A stretch of 64,000 bases of DNA from contig SUWZ01000002.1 in assembly GCA_015061185.1 (NCBI GenBank), forward strand, positions 1-64,000, written 5' to 3'. Shown piece after piece: positions 43,956 to 54,196 of the stretch (position 1 is the stretch's first letter; each line of letters starts with the position of its first letter). Under the pieces are notes generated by a model. It had not been told where the DNA came from, searched no databases, and was given only the letters and a program-made list of their open reading frames with translations. The stretch comes from Bacteroidales bacterium (GTDB lineage: Bacteria; Bacteroidota; Bacteroidia; Bacteroidales; Paludibacteraceae). A program made the translations under genes and the position numbers.

Positions 43956-45179
43956 ATGGAAGAAAATAAAATGAATTTTCAAGAAATAAAATTAAAAATC
44001 AAGAAATATCTTGAATTAGATAATGTAACTGTATTGGCAGGTGCAGGTACAAGTTTTCATTTAGGAGCACCTATAATTAGAGAAGTTCCTGAAGGGTTAA
44101 AACCAAAATGTAAAGATTCTATAACGGAATATTTTGGTGATGGAGCAAATCCTTCTTATGAAGATTTGTTCAATTGTTTACAAGCAGATAAATACCTTAA
44201 AGAGAAAAAAGGAGAATCTATCGATGACATAAATAGTGTTATGGTTGAAATGCAAAAATGGCTTTTCAAAAATTGTGACACACAAAAGACAAGTATTCAC
44301 TCATTATATAACGATGATTCCCAATTGTCGAATAATAGATATCATTATCATGAAGTATTTATAAAAAAGTTACTCCAAAGACCAAACAATCTGAAAAGAG
44401 CAAATCTGTTTACAACGAATTATGATATGGCCTTTGACTATGCTCTAGATAAATTGGGAGTACATTATATAAATGGTTTTATGGGAATACATAATCGTTG
44501 TTTTCGTCCAGAAGTTTACGATTATGATATTTATTATCCAGGGCAAAGTGTGTCGGGTAAAGTTCATAGGGCAGAAAAGGTTTTGAGATATTATAAAATG
44601 CATGGTTCTTTATCTTGGGTTGCCACAGAATCATCTCCGTCAAATGTCTATGGCATCCAAGAAAGAACAATGGATGAATCTTTTGAACCGCAAATAGATA
44701 AACAGATTATGATTTATCCATGTGTAAGTAAAAAGACATTTACATTAGATTTGCCTTATTCTGAACTATTTCGTCAATTTTCTCAAGCCATTACACAACC
44801 TCAATCGGTATTGTTTTGTATTGGTTATTCGTTTTTTGATGAGCATATAAATGATATAATTTATCAAGCGTTATCAATACCATCGTTCACATTGATAATA
44901 GCTAATTTTGATAAAGACAATTTCAAGGATAATAAACCATTGCAACAACTTAGGGAGTTAAATGATCCGAGAATAATTATATTAAATCCAACAGATTCTG
45001 AACAATCAACATTCGTTGGATTTGTTAAGAATGTTATGCCAGATTTGTATGAGGAAAATGAACAGTTAATCGTTTCCGAAACTATGAACAAGTTGTATCC
45101 GATTGTTGAGCAACCTGTAGAAGATAATAAGAAAGATATAATTCAAGATGTAAATAGCAAAGAAAATGAGTCAGAATAG
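43956..45179 (+). CDS. SIR2-family protein of a SIR2-HerA anti-phage pair
   Basis: 407 residues. The NAD-binding start TVLAGAGTSFHLGAP, the block LFTTNYDMAFDYA and the catalytic KMHGSLSW are those of SIR2-like NADases in defence systems. Such proteins deplete NAD+ after infection. The stop codon overlaps the next gene by 14 bases, which ties it to the HerA ATPase. The partner, order and overlap match the known SIR2-HerA system. Sequence is AT-rich, unlike hsdM and hsdR. Confidence 0.88.
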   Translation: MEENKMNFQEIKLKIKKYLELDNVTVLAGAGTSFHLGAPIIREVPEGLKPKCKDSITEYFGDGANPSYEDLFNCLQADKYLKEKKGESIDDINSVMVEMQKWLFKNCDTQKTSIHSLYNDDSQLSNNRYHYHEVFIKKLLQRPNNLKRANLFTTNYDMAFDYALDKLGVHYINGFMGIHNRCFRPEVYDYDIYYPGQSVSGKVHRAEKVLRYYKMHGSLSWVATESSPSNVYGIQERTMDESFEPQIDKQIMIYPCVSKKTFTLDLPYSELFRQFSQAITQPQSVLFCIGYSFFDEHINDIIYQALSIPSFTLIIANFDKDNFKDNKPLQQLRELNDPRIIILNPTDSEQSTFVGFVKNVMPDLYEENEQLIVSETMNKLYPIVEQPVEDNKKDIIQDVNSKENESE

Positions 45180-47271
45180 AATAATCGGTAGAGTCTTATC
45201 TGTTGATAACTTTCGTGTTTTCATAAAAATAGAAGATGACATCAAAGGTGCTTTCAAAAGTGGCATTAATGATATCTATGAAGTTGCACGAATTAATTCA
45301 TATCTTATTATTCCGGTAGGTGCTGACAGAATAGTTGCCTTGATTACAAGAGTTACTATGAAGGAAGAGGTAGAATTGAATAATAGTACAGCAAGTATTA
45401 TTTTACCATCTTCATCACGATACATCTCGGCGACAATGCTTGGAACTATTGCTAAAATTGGTGATAAAGAACAATTCATACAAGGTGTTTATAATTTTCC
45501 TTCTTTAGATAATCCTGTTTGGTATGTTACAGAAGAAGATTTAAAACATATTTTTGATGATAAAGAAGATGGAAATAAAATTGATTATCAAAAAGATTTT
45601 TATCTCCCAATTGGGACATCTCCTGCTTTTCAAAATTACAAAGTAAAGATATGCCCTGACCAATTCTTTGTAAAACACGCTGCTATTCTAGGTAATACAG
45701 GTTCTGGAAAATCGTGTACCTTAACATCAATTTTGCGTAATCTATTTAGATTCAAATACAATGAAGATGCACAATTGCAGAATGCTCATATTGTTATTTT
45801 TGATACGAACGGAGAGTATAAAGATGCGTTCCTTTCGGCTCAGGGGGTGAATGATGAACTTAAACTTATTAATGCTTACTACTATGGCGGGGATGAGGAA
45901 GTAAAAGTGCCTTATTGGCTGATGAATTGGGATGATTTCAAATATTTGTTTAAACCTGGAGAAGGAGTTCAAGCACCGGTTTTAAACAGAGCTATTGGTT
46001 TGGCGAAAAATGAACAAGAAGCAAATGATAGATTTATCCCAAGAAATTTACAATCTGATTTGGAAACTTTATTAGATATTTCGACTGAGGAACTGAAAAA
46101 AAGAACGTGGGATGCAGGGGGCACATGGAAATGGAAAAATGACAACGAAATAATCAACATTGGAGAAGCCTTTAGAAATGTAGACAAACAGTTGGCAGAT
46201 TTGATATGTAAAATAGGAGGAAATGATTGTTTTAATAATGCTGCAAAACAACAACCATTAAGAGAACAGATAAGAGAACGATATAGTACTCTGTTAAATG
46301 AAAATATATCTGTGCAAATAACTAGCGAACAAAACATAGATTTGCCGATTTGGTTTTCGTATCAGGATTTGTGCAAAAAATTTCTAGATGTAGCAATCAA
46401 TCAAGAAGGAGTTAGTAATAACCGCATTGCAGAATTTATGTCAACGCTTCGATTAAGAATGAATAGTTTTTTGAATGATAAAAGAATTGCTATTCCTCTT
46501 ATGCTGAAAGATACAGAAGAAGCCAATAGAAATATTCTACCGCAATTTATTGCTTTATTATTGGGAGACTATAATAAATTCTTTGGAAAAGAAGAGAATA
46601 ATAATTTCATAAAACAATATAATTCATCCAACTCACTTGATAATAATAATACAAATCAAATTACAATTATTGATGTTTCACAATTACCTTTTGAAGTGTT
46701 AGAAACTGTAACAGGAATATTGGGTAGAATTATTCTTGAATTTGTTGCTAATTTCCAGCCAGATCAGAGAGGAAAATATCCTATTGTTATCGTACTTGAA
46801 GAAGCTCAGAATTACATTGCAGAATCCAAAGAATCCATAGCAAAAACTGTTTTTGAAAGGATTGCAAGAGAGGGCCGTAAATATGGACTTTCTTTGATTG
46901 TGTCAAGTCAACGACCATCAGAGTTGTCAAAAACTGTTCTTTCTCAGTGTAATTCATTTGTGATTCACCGCTTGCAAAATCCAGAAGATCAAAAATATGT
47001 TAGAGGGCTGATTTCAAGTGCCAATGCAGATTTATTGGAGCAATTGCCAATCATACCTCAACAACATGCTATTATTACTGGTGATTGTGTAAGAACTCCT
47101 ATTCAAGTTAGAATTGATGATGTAAATCCTACTCCTAATAGTCATAATCCTGAATATATCAGTAATTGGATTAAGAAAAATGAAATTATTTCTGAAAGTA
47201 TCTACACAAAAACATGTGATAGCTGGACGAATAAAATGGATGTTCAGGAACAAGAACTAAAAACTGAATAA
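45166..47271 (+). CDS. HerA-like hexameric ATPase of a SIR2-HerA pair
   Basis: 701 residues. An N-terminal HAS-barrel-like part (MSQNRIIGRVLSVDNFRVFIKIEDD) precedes the motor: Walker A ILGNTGSGKSCT near residue 175, Walker B YPIVIVLEEAQNY near 545, and the arginine-finger-like block ERIAREGRKYGLSLIVSSQRP. HerA forms hexamers that move on DNA; with SIR2 it forms a large complex needed for defence. The start is inside the end of the SIR2 gene. An insert between the Walker motifs (~270-440) is usual for this branch. Confidence 0.88.
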   Translation: MSQNRIIGRVLSVDNFRVFIKIEDDIKGAFKSGINDIYEVARINSYLIIPVGADRIVALITRVTMKEEVELNNSTASIILPSSSRYISATMLGTIAKIGDKEQFIQGVYNFPSLDNPVWYVTEEDLKHIFDDKEDGNKIDYQKDFYLPIGTSPAFQNYKVKICPDQFFVKHAAILGNTGSGKSCTLTSILRNLFRFKYNEDAQLQNAHIVIFDTNGEYKDAFLSAQGVNDELKLINAYYYGGDEEVKVPYWLMNWDDFKYLFKPGEGVQAPVLNRAIGLAKNEQEANDRFIPRNLQSDLETLLDISTEELKKRTWDAGGTWKWKNDNEIINIGEAFRNVDKQLADLICKIGGNDCFNNAAKQQPLREQIRERYSTLLNENISVQITSEQNIDLPIWFSYQDLCKKFLDVAINQEGVSNNRIAEFMSTLRLRMNSFLNDKRIAIPLMLKDTEEANRNILPQFIALLLGDYNKFFGKEENNNFIKQYNSSNSLDNNNTNQITIIDVSQLPFEVLETVTGILGRIILEFVANFQPDQRGKYPIVIVLEEAQNYIAESKESIAKTVFERIAREGRKYGLSLIVSSQRPSELSKTVLSQCNSFVIHRLQNPEDQKYVRGLISSANADLLEQLPIIPQQHAIITGDCVRTPIQVRIDDVNPTPNSHNPEYISNWIKKNEIISESIYTKTCDSWTNKMDVQEQELKTE

Positions 47272-47314
47272 ATTAACATTCAAAATGACGAACTATTTTA
47301 AATATTAATTCCCT

Positions 47315-50300
47315 ATGCCCACTCTCACCGAATCGAAAATAGAAGAATTTGCCATCGGCTTGTTTGAACAACTCGGCTATAGTTATTTCTATGGTCCCGA
47401 CATCGCTCCGGATGGTGTTTGCCCTAAACGTGCTTCGTTTGAAGAGGTCGTGATGACAGAGAATCTGCGCTCTGCCGTGTATCGCATCAATCCGAAATTA
47501 TCGCAGGAGGTGTGCGACGAGGCTGTAAGCAAAGTGCTGCGTATCGCTTCGCCGGATTTGCTGGCTAACAACGAGGCTTTTCATCGTATGCTCACCGAGG
47601 GCATACCGGTGTCGGTGCATAAAGATGGTTCGGAAAGAGGTGAGTTAGTTTGGCTCGTGGATTTCGATAATCCGCAAAACAACGATTTCACTGTCGTCAA
47701 CCAGTTTACGGTCATAGAGAATAGTCATAACAAACGTCCTGATGTCATTCTGTTTGTCAACGGCTTGCCTTTAGTGGTGATAGAACTGAAGAATGCTTCC
47801 GATGAGAACGCCACCGTGCAAAGTGCTTTCCGACAGATTGAGACTTACAAAGAGACTATCCCTTCTCTGTTTACATATAATTCCGTCGTCGTCATATCTG
47901 ATGGTTTGGAGGCTCGCGCTGGTTCTCTGTCTGCAGGTTTCAGTCGCATGGTGGCATGGAAAAGCGCCGACGGCAAGGCGGAGGCATCGCATCTCGTAAG
48001 TCAGTTGGAGGTGCTTATAAATGGAATGTTGAATAAAGAGACATTGCTCGACCTTATCCGCTCGTTTACTGTCTTCGAAAAGAGCAAGACGGAAGATAAA
48101 AACACAGGCATCACTACGGTGAAGACGGTGAAGAAGATTGCTGCTTATCATCAATATTACGCTGTCAACAAGGCTGTGGAATCGACAGTGAGAGCCACCG
48201 GCATCAACCTTAATGATATTTTCGTCTTGAAAGAAGATCCTGCCGTTTATGGTCTTAAAGATGTGAAGGAACAGCCGCAAGGCGATCATAAAGCCGGCGT
48301 GATATGGCATACGCAGGGTTCGGGCAAGTCGCTTTCGATGGTGTTTTATGTTGGTAAGATTGTCCGCACGTTGAGCAATCCTACCATTGTGGTGATAACC
48401 GACCGCAACGACCTCGACGATCAGTTGTTCGGCACTTTCGCAGATTGTCGTCAGCTATTACGTCAGACACCGGTACAGGCGGAAGACAGAGCTACATTGA
48501 AGGATTTGCTTCGTGTGGCATCGGGTGGCGTGATATTTACTACGATACAGAAGTTCCAGCCAGAGAGCGGTAATGTTTATGAACAGTTGACCGACAGAAG
48601 TAATGTCATTGTCATCGCTGACGAAGCGCACAGAACTCAGTATGGTTTCAAAGCCAAGACTGTTGAGGTTCATAACGAAGCAGATGAGGTTGTCGGTTCG
48701 GAGATAAAATATGGTTTCGCGAAATATCTGCGCGATGCATTGCCTAACGCCACATATCTTGGTTTTACGGGAACGCCAATCGAGGCTGCGGATGTCAACA
48801 CGCCGGCGGTATTCGGTAATTATGTCGATATTTATGACATAGCGCAGGCTGTGGAAGATGGAGCTACGGTGCGTATCTTTTACGAGAGCCGTTTGGCGAA
48901 AGTGGAGCTGAGCGATGAAGGACGAGAACTTATCAGAGACTTGGATGAAGAGTTAGGCGTTGATGAGTTTGATGAGGTGCAGCAAGCTAAGGCTCGTTGG
49001 ACTCAGTTGGAAGCATTGATAGGAAGTCCTGCCAGAATAAAGAATATTGCTAAAGATATAGTCGCTCACTTCGAGCAGCGTCAGGAAGTGTTTGAGGGCA
49101 AGGCAATGATTGTGGCGATGAGTCGCAGAATTGCTGTTGAACTTTACAATGCTATCGTTGCGTTGCGACCACAATGGCATAACGATGACCTTACGAAAGG
49201 TGCGATAAAAGTCGTTATGACATCTGCATCGTCCGACGGACCTGAAATAGCAAAACATCATACATCAAAAGAACAGCGCAGGATGCTTGCAGAAAGAATG
49301 AAAGATCCTGACGACGAACTGAAATTGGTTATTGTGCGCGATATGTGGCTGACAGGTTTTGACGCTCCATGTCTGCATACGCTTTATATCGACAAGCCAA
49401 TGCAGGGGCATAATCTCATGCAGGCGATAGCGCGAGTGAATCGTGTGTATAAAGACAAGCCAGGAGGTTTGGTCGTTGATTATTTAGGTATTGCATCAGA
49501 TTTGAAGAAAGCGCTTTCTTTCTATTCGGATGCTAATGGCAAAGGAAATCCTACGGAACAGCAGGAGCAGGCTGTCGATTTGATGATGGAGAAATTGGAG
49601 GTGGTACAGCAAATATTAGACGGAATGGATTATGCATCTTATTTCGATGCAGATGTCTCTACAAAATTGTCTTTGATTCTTCAGACTGAGGATTATATTT
49701 TAGGTCTTGACGATGGCAAAAAACGTTTTGTCAATGAAGTCAATGCGCTTTCAAAAGCATTTGCCATTGCTATTCCTCACGATTCTGCGATGGAGATTAA
49801 AGAAGAAATTTCTTTCTTCCAAGCAGTAAAAGCTCGATTATGTAAATTCGATGTAACATCATCTGGCAGGACTGGTGAAGAGATTGAAACAACGATAAGA
49901 CAAGTTGTGGACAAGGCATTGGTTTCGGATAAAGTGGTTGACATCTTTGATGCGGCTGGCATTAAGAAACCTGATATCTCTATTTTGTCAGAGGAGTTCT
50001 TAATGGAACTAAAAGGTATGGAACATAAGAACATCGCCTTAGAAGTTCTGAAGAAATTACTGAATGATGAGATAAAAGCCCGTATGCAGCATAACCTTGT
50101 ACAAGGTAAATCTTTGATGGAAATGCTCGAAAATTCCATCAATAGATATCATAACAAAGTCATTACAGCAGTTGAGGTCATTGATGAGTTGATTGGCTTG
50201 AGTAAACATATCGTCGAACAAGATGATGCAGCAAAAAATCTTGGATTATCGGAATATGAGTTCGCTTTTTATTCTGCTGTTGCAGATAACAATAGTGCTA

Positions 50301-50536
50301 TGGAACTGATGGGGAAAGACAAGTTGCGTGAATTGGCAGTTGTATTGACAGAAACAATTCGCAATAACACTTCCATTGATTGGGAGATAAAAGAGAATGT
50401 TCGTGCCAAGATGCGTGTAGCGGTGAAACGTTTGTTAAGAAAATATGGATATCCACCAGATATGCAGTTATTAGCGACAGAGACTGTGATTAAGCAAGCA
50501 GAAATGATTTCGGCAGAACTTATTGCAAATCATTAG
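47315..50536 (+). CDS. hsdR: Type I restriction endonuclease/translocase subunit
   Basis: 1073 residues, normal length. The N-terminal nuclease has RPDVILFVNGLPLVVIELKN (Asp, then E-x-K) and QIETYKE. The motor has Walker A WHTQGSGKSLSM, DEAH box VIADEAHRTQYG, motif III YLGFTGTP and motif VI QAIARVNR. It cuts unmodified DNA after translocation, together with HsdM and HsdS. It closes the operon, 43 bases after HerA. All motifs appear intact, so a working HsdR remains beside a broken HsdS. Confidence 0.95.
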   Translation: MPTLTESKIEEFAIGLFEQLGYSYFYGPDIAPDGVCPKRASFEEVVMTENLRSAVYRINPKLSQEVCDEAVSKVLRIASPDLLANNEAFHRMLTEGIPVSVHKDGSERGELVWLVDFDNPQNNDFTVVNQFTVIENSHNKRPDVILFVNGLPLVVIELKNASDENATVQSAFRQIETYKETIPSLFTYNSVVVISDGLEARAGSLSAGFSRMVAWKSADGKAEASHLVSQLEVLINGMLNKETLLDLIRSFTVFEKSKTEDKNTGITTVKTVKKIAAYHQYYAVNKAVESTVRATGINLNDIFVLKEDPAVYGLKDVKEQPQGDHKAGVIWHTQGSGKSLSMVFYVGKIVRTLSNPTIVVITDRNDLDDQLFGTFADCRQLLRQTPVQAEDRATLKDLLRVASGGVIFTTIQKFQPESGNVYEQLTDRSNVIVIADEAHRTQYGFKAKTVEVHNEADEVVGSEIKYGFAKYLRDALPNATYLGFTGTPIEAADVNTPAVFGNYVDIYDIAQAVEDGATVRIFYESRLAKVELSDEGRELIRDLDEELGVDEFDEVQQAKARWTQLEALIGSPARIKNIAKDIVAHFEQRQEVFEGKAMIVAMSRRIAVELYNAIVALRPQWHNDDLTKGAIKVVMTSASSDGPEIAKHHTSKEQRRMLAERMKDPDDELKLVIVRDMWLTGFDAPCLHTLYIDKPMQGHNLMQAIARVNRVYKDKPGGLVVDYLGIASDLKKALSFYSDANGKGNPTEQQEQAVDLMMEKLEVVQQILDGMDYASYFDADVSTKLSLILQTEDYILGLDDGKKRFVNEVNALSKAFAIAIPHDSAMEIKEEISFFQAVKARLCKFDVTSSGRTGEEIETTIRQVVDKALVSDKVVDIFDAAGIKKPDISILSEEFLMELKGMEHKNIALEVLKKLLNDEIKARMQHNLVQGKSLMEMLENSINRYHNKVITAVEVIDELIGLSKHIVEQDDAAKNLGLSEYEFAFYSAVADNNSAMELMGKDKLRELAVVLTETIRNNTSIDWEIKENVRAKMRVAVKRLLRKYGYPPDMQLLATETVIKQAEMISAELIANH

Positions 50537-50576
50537 ATTTTCTTTCCAGAATTCTTCTTTCTTAACATATTTTTTA

Positions 50577-50584
50577 TAATTTTG
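50577..50584 (+). promoter_or_regulatory. -7 box for the GH74-type gene
   Basis: TAATTTTG, about 42 bases before the ATG at 50626 and after the hsdR stop, suggests a separate promoter. Confidence 0.5.
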
Positions 50585-50625
50585 TGCCTTGAACTAAATA
50601 CAAATAACTACAAATACTTTAATGT

Positions 50626-53565
50626 ATGGAAAGACGATTAATTTTTTTATTGGTAGGGTTTATTATATCATGCCATATTGCTATTAGAGCAGCAGATTGT
50701 GCAGAGAATCGACTGATTGCGGATTTTGAAAGTACAAATCAAATGGGCGATGGTTGGGATTTAACGGCTGAAGTAGTTCCAGATCCTACCGGTGGTTCTG
50801 GAAATTGCCTGAAAGCTTCTTTTTCTGAAACATGGGGGACTATTGCTAAATTTGATTCGTACGATTATGCAAATTATGGTCTTTCATTTATGGTTTATAT
50901 GGAGAGTGTTGGAGAAGTTAAGGCTAAAGCTTATAATCCTGCAACTGAAGAGAATTTTGAGTTGAGTTATTCTGTTTTTGAACCTAATAAGTGGACCAAG
51001 GTTTCTTTTGACTTTTCTAAATTAACGCCATCTTCTAATAGTATTCAAATTTTTACTGGGGCAAAAAATACAATTTATATCGATGATGTTCAATTGGTTT
51101 GTTTGGATAATTTAGAGGGTGTACAAGGTGAAACTGGTATGGAGATTCCTTATTCTTATGGTCGTGTCGCTATCGGTGGAGGTGGATTTGTCAGTGGAAT
51201 TATTGCCTCTGGTAATTCCAAATTTGCTCGTACCGATGTTGGGGGAGCTTATAAGTGGAATGATGAGGATTGTTCTTGGATGCCTTTGACCAACTTTATT
51301 TCTGAAGCAGACCAAGGGTTACTTAGTATTGAAGCTTTGGCTGTCGATCCTTCTAATGAGAATAATATCTATCTTTTGGGCGGTTGCCAATATTATAGCA
51401 ATCAAAAAACAGCTGTTCTTTGTTCTAAAGATGGGGGAGAGACTTTCTCTGTTTCTGATGTTTCTTCCTTGATTTACGTCCATGGTAATGGTCAAGGTAG
51501 AAATTGTGGTGAGCGTTTGGCTGTCGATCCCAATGATGGAAACATTATTTTGTGTGGAGGTCGTGTGAACAATCCTATTATTAAAAGTACTGATGGTGGA
51601 AAAACATGGAGCGCATTATCTTCTTTCCCTGCTGTTTATTCAAAATCTATTAAATGGCCTTCTTGGGGCTCATCTTCTTATTCTACTACTCCAGATGAGA
51701 ATGGTATAACCTCTATTGTTTTTGATAAAAATACAAAAATGGTAAATGGTGCAACCGGACGTATTTTTGTTGGTGTTTCTCGCACAGGGGCTGCCAATGT
51801 TTATCTATCTGAAGATGGGGGTAGTTCTTGGTCGGAGGTTGCCGGACTTCCTACTTCTATGATTCCTCTTCGTATGAAATTTGATGGAAACGGAGATTTA
51901 TTAATCGCTTATTCTAACTTGTGTGTAAATGGTTCTAATGGCGGGGTTTATAGATATAACCCAACTACGAAGGTTGCTACAGACATCTCTCCTGATAATA
52001 AAGCTATTGGCGATGTGGCAGTCTCTCCTAAAGACCCTAATAAATTGGTGGCTTCAACTAATAACACATGGATTCCACAAAAGTGGGATAATGGTATGTC
52101 TGCAAATGGTGATATCATTTATACTTCTATTGATGGTGGTAAAACTTGGAGAAGTTTGCAAAATGATATGGTAATCACTAATAATGGTGTTACTTGGATT
52201 CCGGGATATGCTATTCACTGGTGTGGCTCTGTCTGTTTCGACCCTACTGATGATAACAAAGTTTCATTTGCTTCGGGTAATGGTATTTTTACTTCTAATA
52301 ATATTTGGTGCGAAGCTTCTCCTACATTTTATTTTGACGTGAATGGTTTAGAAGAGACTGTTGCTTTGGATATGGTGAGTGTTCCTGATGGGGATCCTCT
52401 CTCCGTTATTGGAGATTACACAGGGTTCATTCATAAGGATATTCATGAATTTGCTCCAATTCATGATCCTGCTCCTGGTACTTCCGGAGGTATTAATTAC
52501 TATAGCAAAGATCCTAAAGTTATGATGCGTGTGGCTAACGAGGGATTCTATTATACAACAGATGGTCATGAGGGTTGGGAAAAAATGCAAAATACTGCTC
52601 ATCTTGCTGTTAATCAGTATAATGGTTCTTCTATGCCGTCTATTGAAGGTAAGTGCGCAATCACCAAAAAGGATGGTACACTACGCTACTTTGTAATTCC
52701 GGAACCTCATAAAAGTGGTATCTACTATTCTGACAATAATGGAGATTCTTGGTCTTTGATTGCTGGAACTTCTGCGGCTGCCGGAATCAATGTCGATCCA
52801 GTGAATGATGCGTATGTTTATGCTGTGGGTAAAAATGTCTTTTTTGTAAGTTCTGATTATGGATCTTCTTTCCATTCTAAATCTATGGAAAATGGAGAAA
52901 AAACTCGTGTTACAGTGGTTGCCGGTCAAGAGGGGCTTATTTATCTTCCTTGTGGAGTTTCAGGTTTGAAAGTTTCAACAGACTTTGGTGCCACTTTCTC
53001 ATCTATTAATAAGGTAACTTCTTGCTCTGCTGTTGGTGTTGGTAAAGGCACTTCAGGTAATGGCTATAATATCTATATTTGGGGTAAAGCTAATGGTAAT
53101 GCTGTTGGTATTTATTGCTCAGAAGATAAGGGTATTAACTGGAAACGTATTAATGATGACCAAAATCAGTTTGGTGGACCGGGTAATGGTGCTTTTATTG
53201 TAGGAGATTGGAATGTTCCCGGAAGATTTTATATGAGTACTGTTGGCTTGGGTATTATTTATGGTGAATTGGCTGAAAACGCTACTTCTACTCAATGGAA
53301 ATGTTTTGTTGATGATACAGATTGCAATCCAACGGTGGATATTAAAAATAGTTTGAGCGTGGATGATCTGATTGTTGTGTCGCCTTCATTCTCTGAATCT
53401 TCTTTCAATATTCTTATTCCTGGTAGGTATGTTGTTACGGATCTTCTTGGAAATTGTATTGAACAGGGTGTTTCTGATGGTAATACTTCTATTGGAGAGG
53501 AGTGGAATAGTGGAATCTTCATTTTGTCAATTAATGGTAAAACATTTAAATTGCTGAAAAAATAA
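50626..53565 (+). CDS. Secreted GH74-type xyloglucanase-like enzyme with T9SS-like sorting domain
   Basis: 979 residues. After the signal peptide (LIFLLVGFIISCHIAIRA) comes a jelly-roll CBM-like domain (~25-160: RLIADFESTNQMGDGWDL...YIDDVQLV). Residues ~175-880 form two seven-bladed propellers with repeated STDGGKTW/SEDGGSSW blades. The GH74 catalytic Asp sites are visible as ARTDVGGAYKWN near 204 and VIGDYTGFIHKD near 589. The C-terminus (SFNILIPGRYVVTDLLGN...GIFILSINGKTFKLLKK) looks like a T9SS sorting domain. GH74 enzymes cut beta-1,4-glucan backbones of xyloglucan. With the GH5 and GH43-like enzymes in the window this suggests plant cell-wall use. Confidence 0.87.
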   Translation: MERRLIFLLVGFIISCHIAIRAADCAENRLIADFESTNQMGDGWDLTAEVVPDPTGGSGNCLKASFSETWGTIAKFDSYDYANYGLSFMVYMESVGEVKAKAYNPATEENFELSYSVFEPNKWTKVSFDFSKLTPSSNSIQIFTGAKNTIYIDDVQLVCLDNLEGVQGETGMEIPYSYGRVAIGGGGFVSGIIASGNSKFARTDVGGAYKWNDEDCSWMPLTNFISEADQGLLSIEALAVDPSNENNIYLLGGCQYYSNQKTAVLCSKDGGETFSVSDVSSLIYVHGNGQGRNCGERLAVDPNDGNIILCGGRVNNPIIKSTDGGKTWSALSSFPAVYSKSIKWPSWGSSSYSTTPDENGITSIVFDKNTKMVNGATGRIFVGVSRTGAANVYLSEDGGSSWSEVAGLPTSMIPLRMKFDGNGDLLIAYSNLCVNGSNGGVYRYNPTTKVATDISPDNKAIGDVAVSPKDPNKLVASTNNTWIPQKWDNGMSANGDIIYTSIDGGKTWRSLQNDMVITNNGVTWIPGYAIHWCGSVCFDPTDDNKVSFASGNGIFTSNNIWCEASPTFYFDVNGLEETVALDMVSVPDGDPLSVIGDYTGFIHKDIHEFAPIHDPAPGTSGGINYYSKDPKVMMRVANEGFYYTTDGHEGWEKMQNTAHLAVNQYNGSSMPSIEGKCAITKKDGTLRYFVIPEPHKSGIYYSDNNGDSWSLIAGTSAAAGINVDPVNDAYVYAVGKNVFFVSSDYGSSFHSKSMENGEKTRVTVVAGQEGLIYLPCGVSGLKVSTDFGATFSSINKVTSCSAVGVGKGTSGNGYNIYIWGKANGNAVGIYCSEDKGINWKRINDDQNQFGGPGNGAFIVGDWNVPGRFYMSTVGLGIIYGELAENATSTQWKCFVDDTDCNPTVDIKNSLSVDDLIVVSPSFSESSFNILIPGRYVVTDLLGNCIEQGVSDGNTSIGEEWNSGIFILSINGKTFKLLKK

Positions 53566-53586
53566 CTCATTTTATAGGTTGTATAA

Positions 53587-53625
53587 GGGGACGTAAATAT
53601 TGGTGGGTTTACGTCCTCTTTTTTT
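53587..53625 (+). terminator. Terminator after the GH74-type gene
   Basis: Stem GGGGACGTAAA/TTTACGTCCTC with a 10-base loop and a run of T. Confidence 0.82.
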
Positions 53626-53646
53626 GTACTAATTGATATACTTCGT

Positions 53647-54159
53647 ATGAAAATTGCAATTATTGGTTATAGTGGTTCTGGTAAATCAACTTTGGCAAGA
53701 AAGCTTAGTGATTTTTACAATGTTCCAATTTTACACCTTGATACTGTTGAGTTTTTGCCCAACTGGGGAAATCGAAACTTAGAGGAAAAACTTCAGATTG
53801 TTGGGGATTTTTTGAAAACCAATTCTTCTTGGGTGATTGATGGTAATTATGGCAAACTCCATTATTGGGAAAGAATGGAACAAGCTGATACAATAGTGAT
53901 TTTACGTTTTGGTCGTTTCCAATCGCTTTGCAGGGTTTTTAACCGTTACAGAAAATATAAAGGGGTGTCTCGTCCTGATATGGCTGTCGGCTGTAATGAA
54001 AAATTAGATTTTGATTTTGTCAAATGGATTTTATGGGGAGGACGAAGTAAATCTCTTCGCCTGCGTTATGAAGAGGTTATTAGTCGTTACCCAAACAAAG
54101 TTTTCCAAATAGAAAATCAAAAAGAGTTGGATAGGTTTATTTCCAATCTATTGCATTAA
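53647..54159 (+). CDS. FlaR-like P-loop kinase (adenylate-kinase related)
   Basis: 170 residues. Walker A is IIGYSGSGKST at residues ~4-14, and LHLDTVEFLPNW and WVIDGNYGKLHYWERMEQADTIVILRF follow, as in the 'topology modulation protein' (FlaR) group of small P-loop kinases. The Arg-rich end (GGRSKSLRLRYEEVI) fits a phosphotransfer lid. The substrate is unknown. It lies 21 bases beyond the GH74 terminator and 37 bases before a palindromic element. Confidence 0.8.
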   Translation: MKIAIIGYSGSGKSTLARKLSDFYNVPILHLDTVEFLPNWGNRNLEEKLQIVGDFLKTNSSWVIDGNYGKLHYWERMEQADTIVILRFGRFQSLCRVFNRYRKYKGVSRPDMAVGCNEKLDFDFVKWILWGGRSKSLRLRYEEVISRYPNKVFQIENQKELDRFISNLLH

Positions 54160-54196
54160 TTTTTTCTGATGTTTGTCTAAATCTATTTATACATTC

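Noticed and set aside
47771-48310. 179-codon open frame on the minus strand
   Set aside because: Antisense to hsdR, which has all its motifs in this part.
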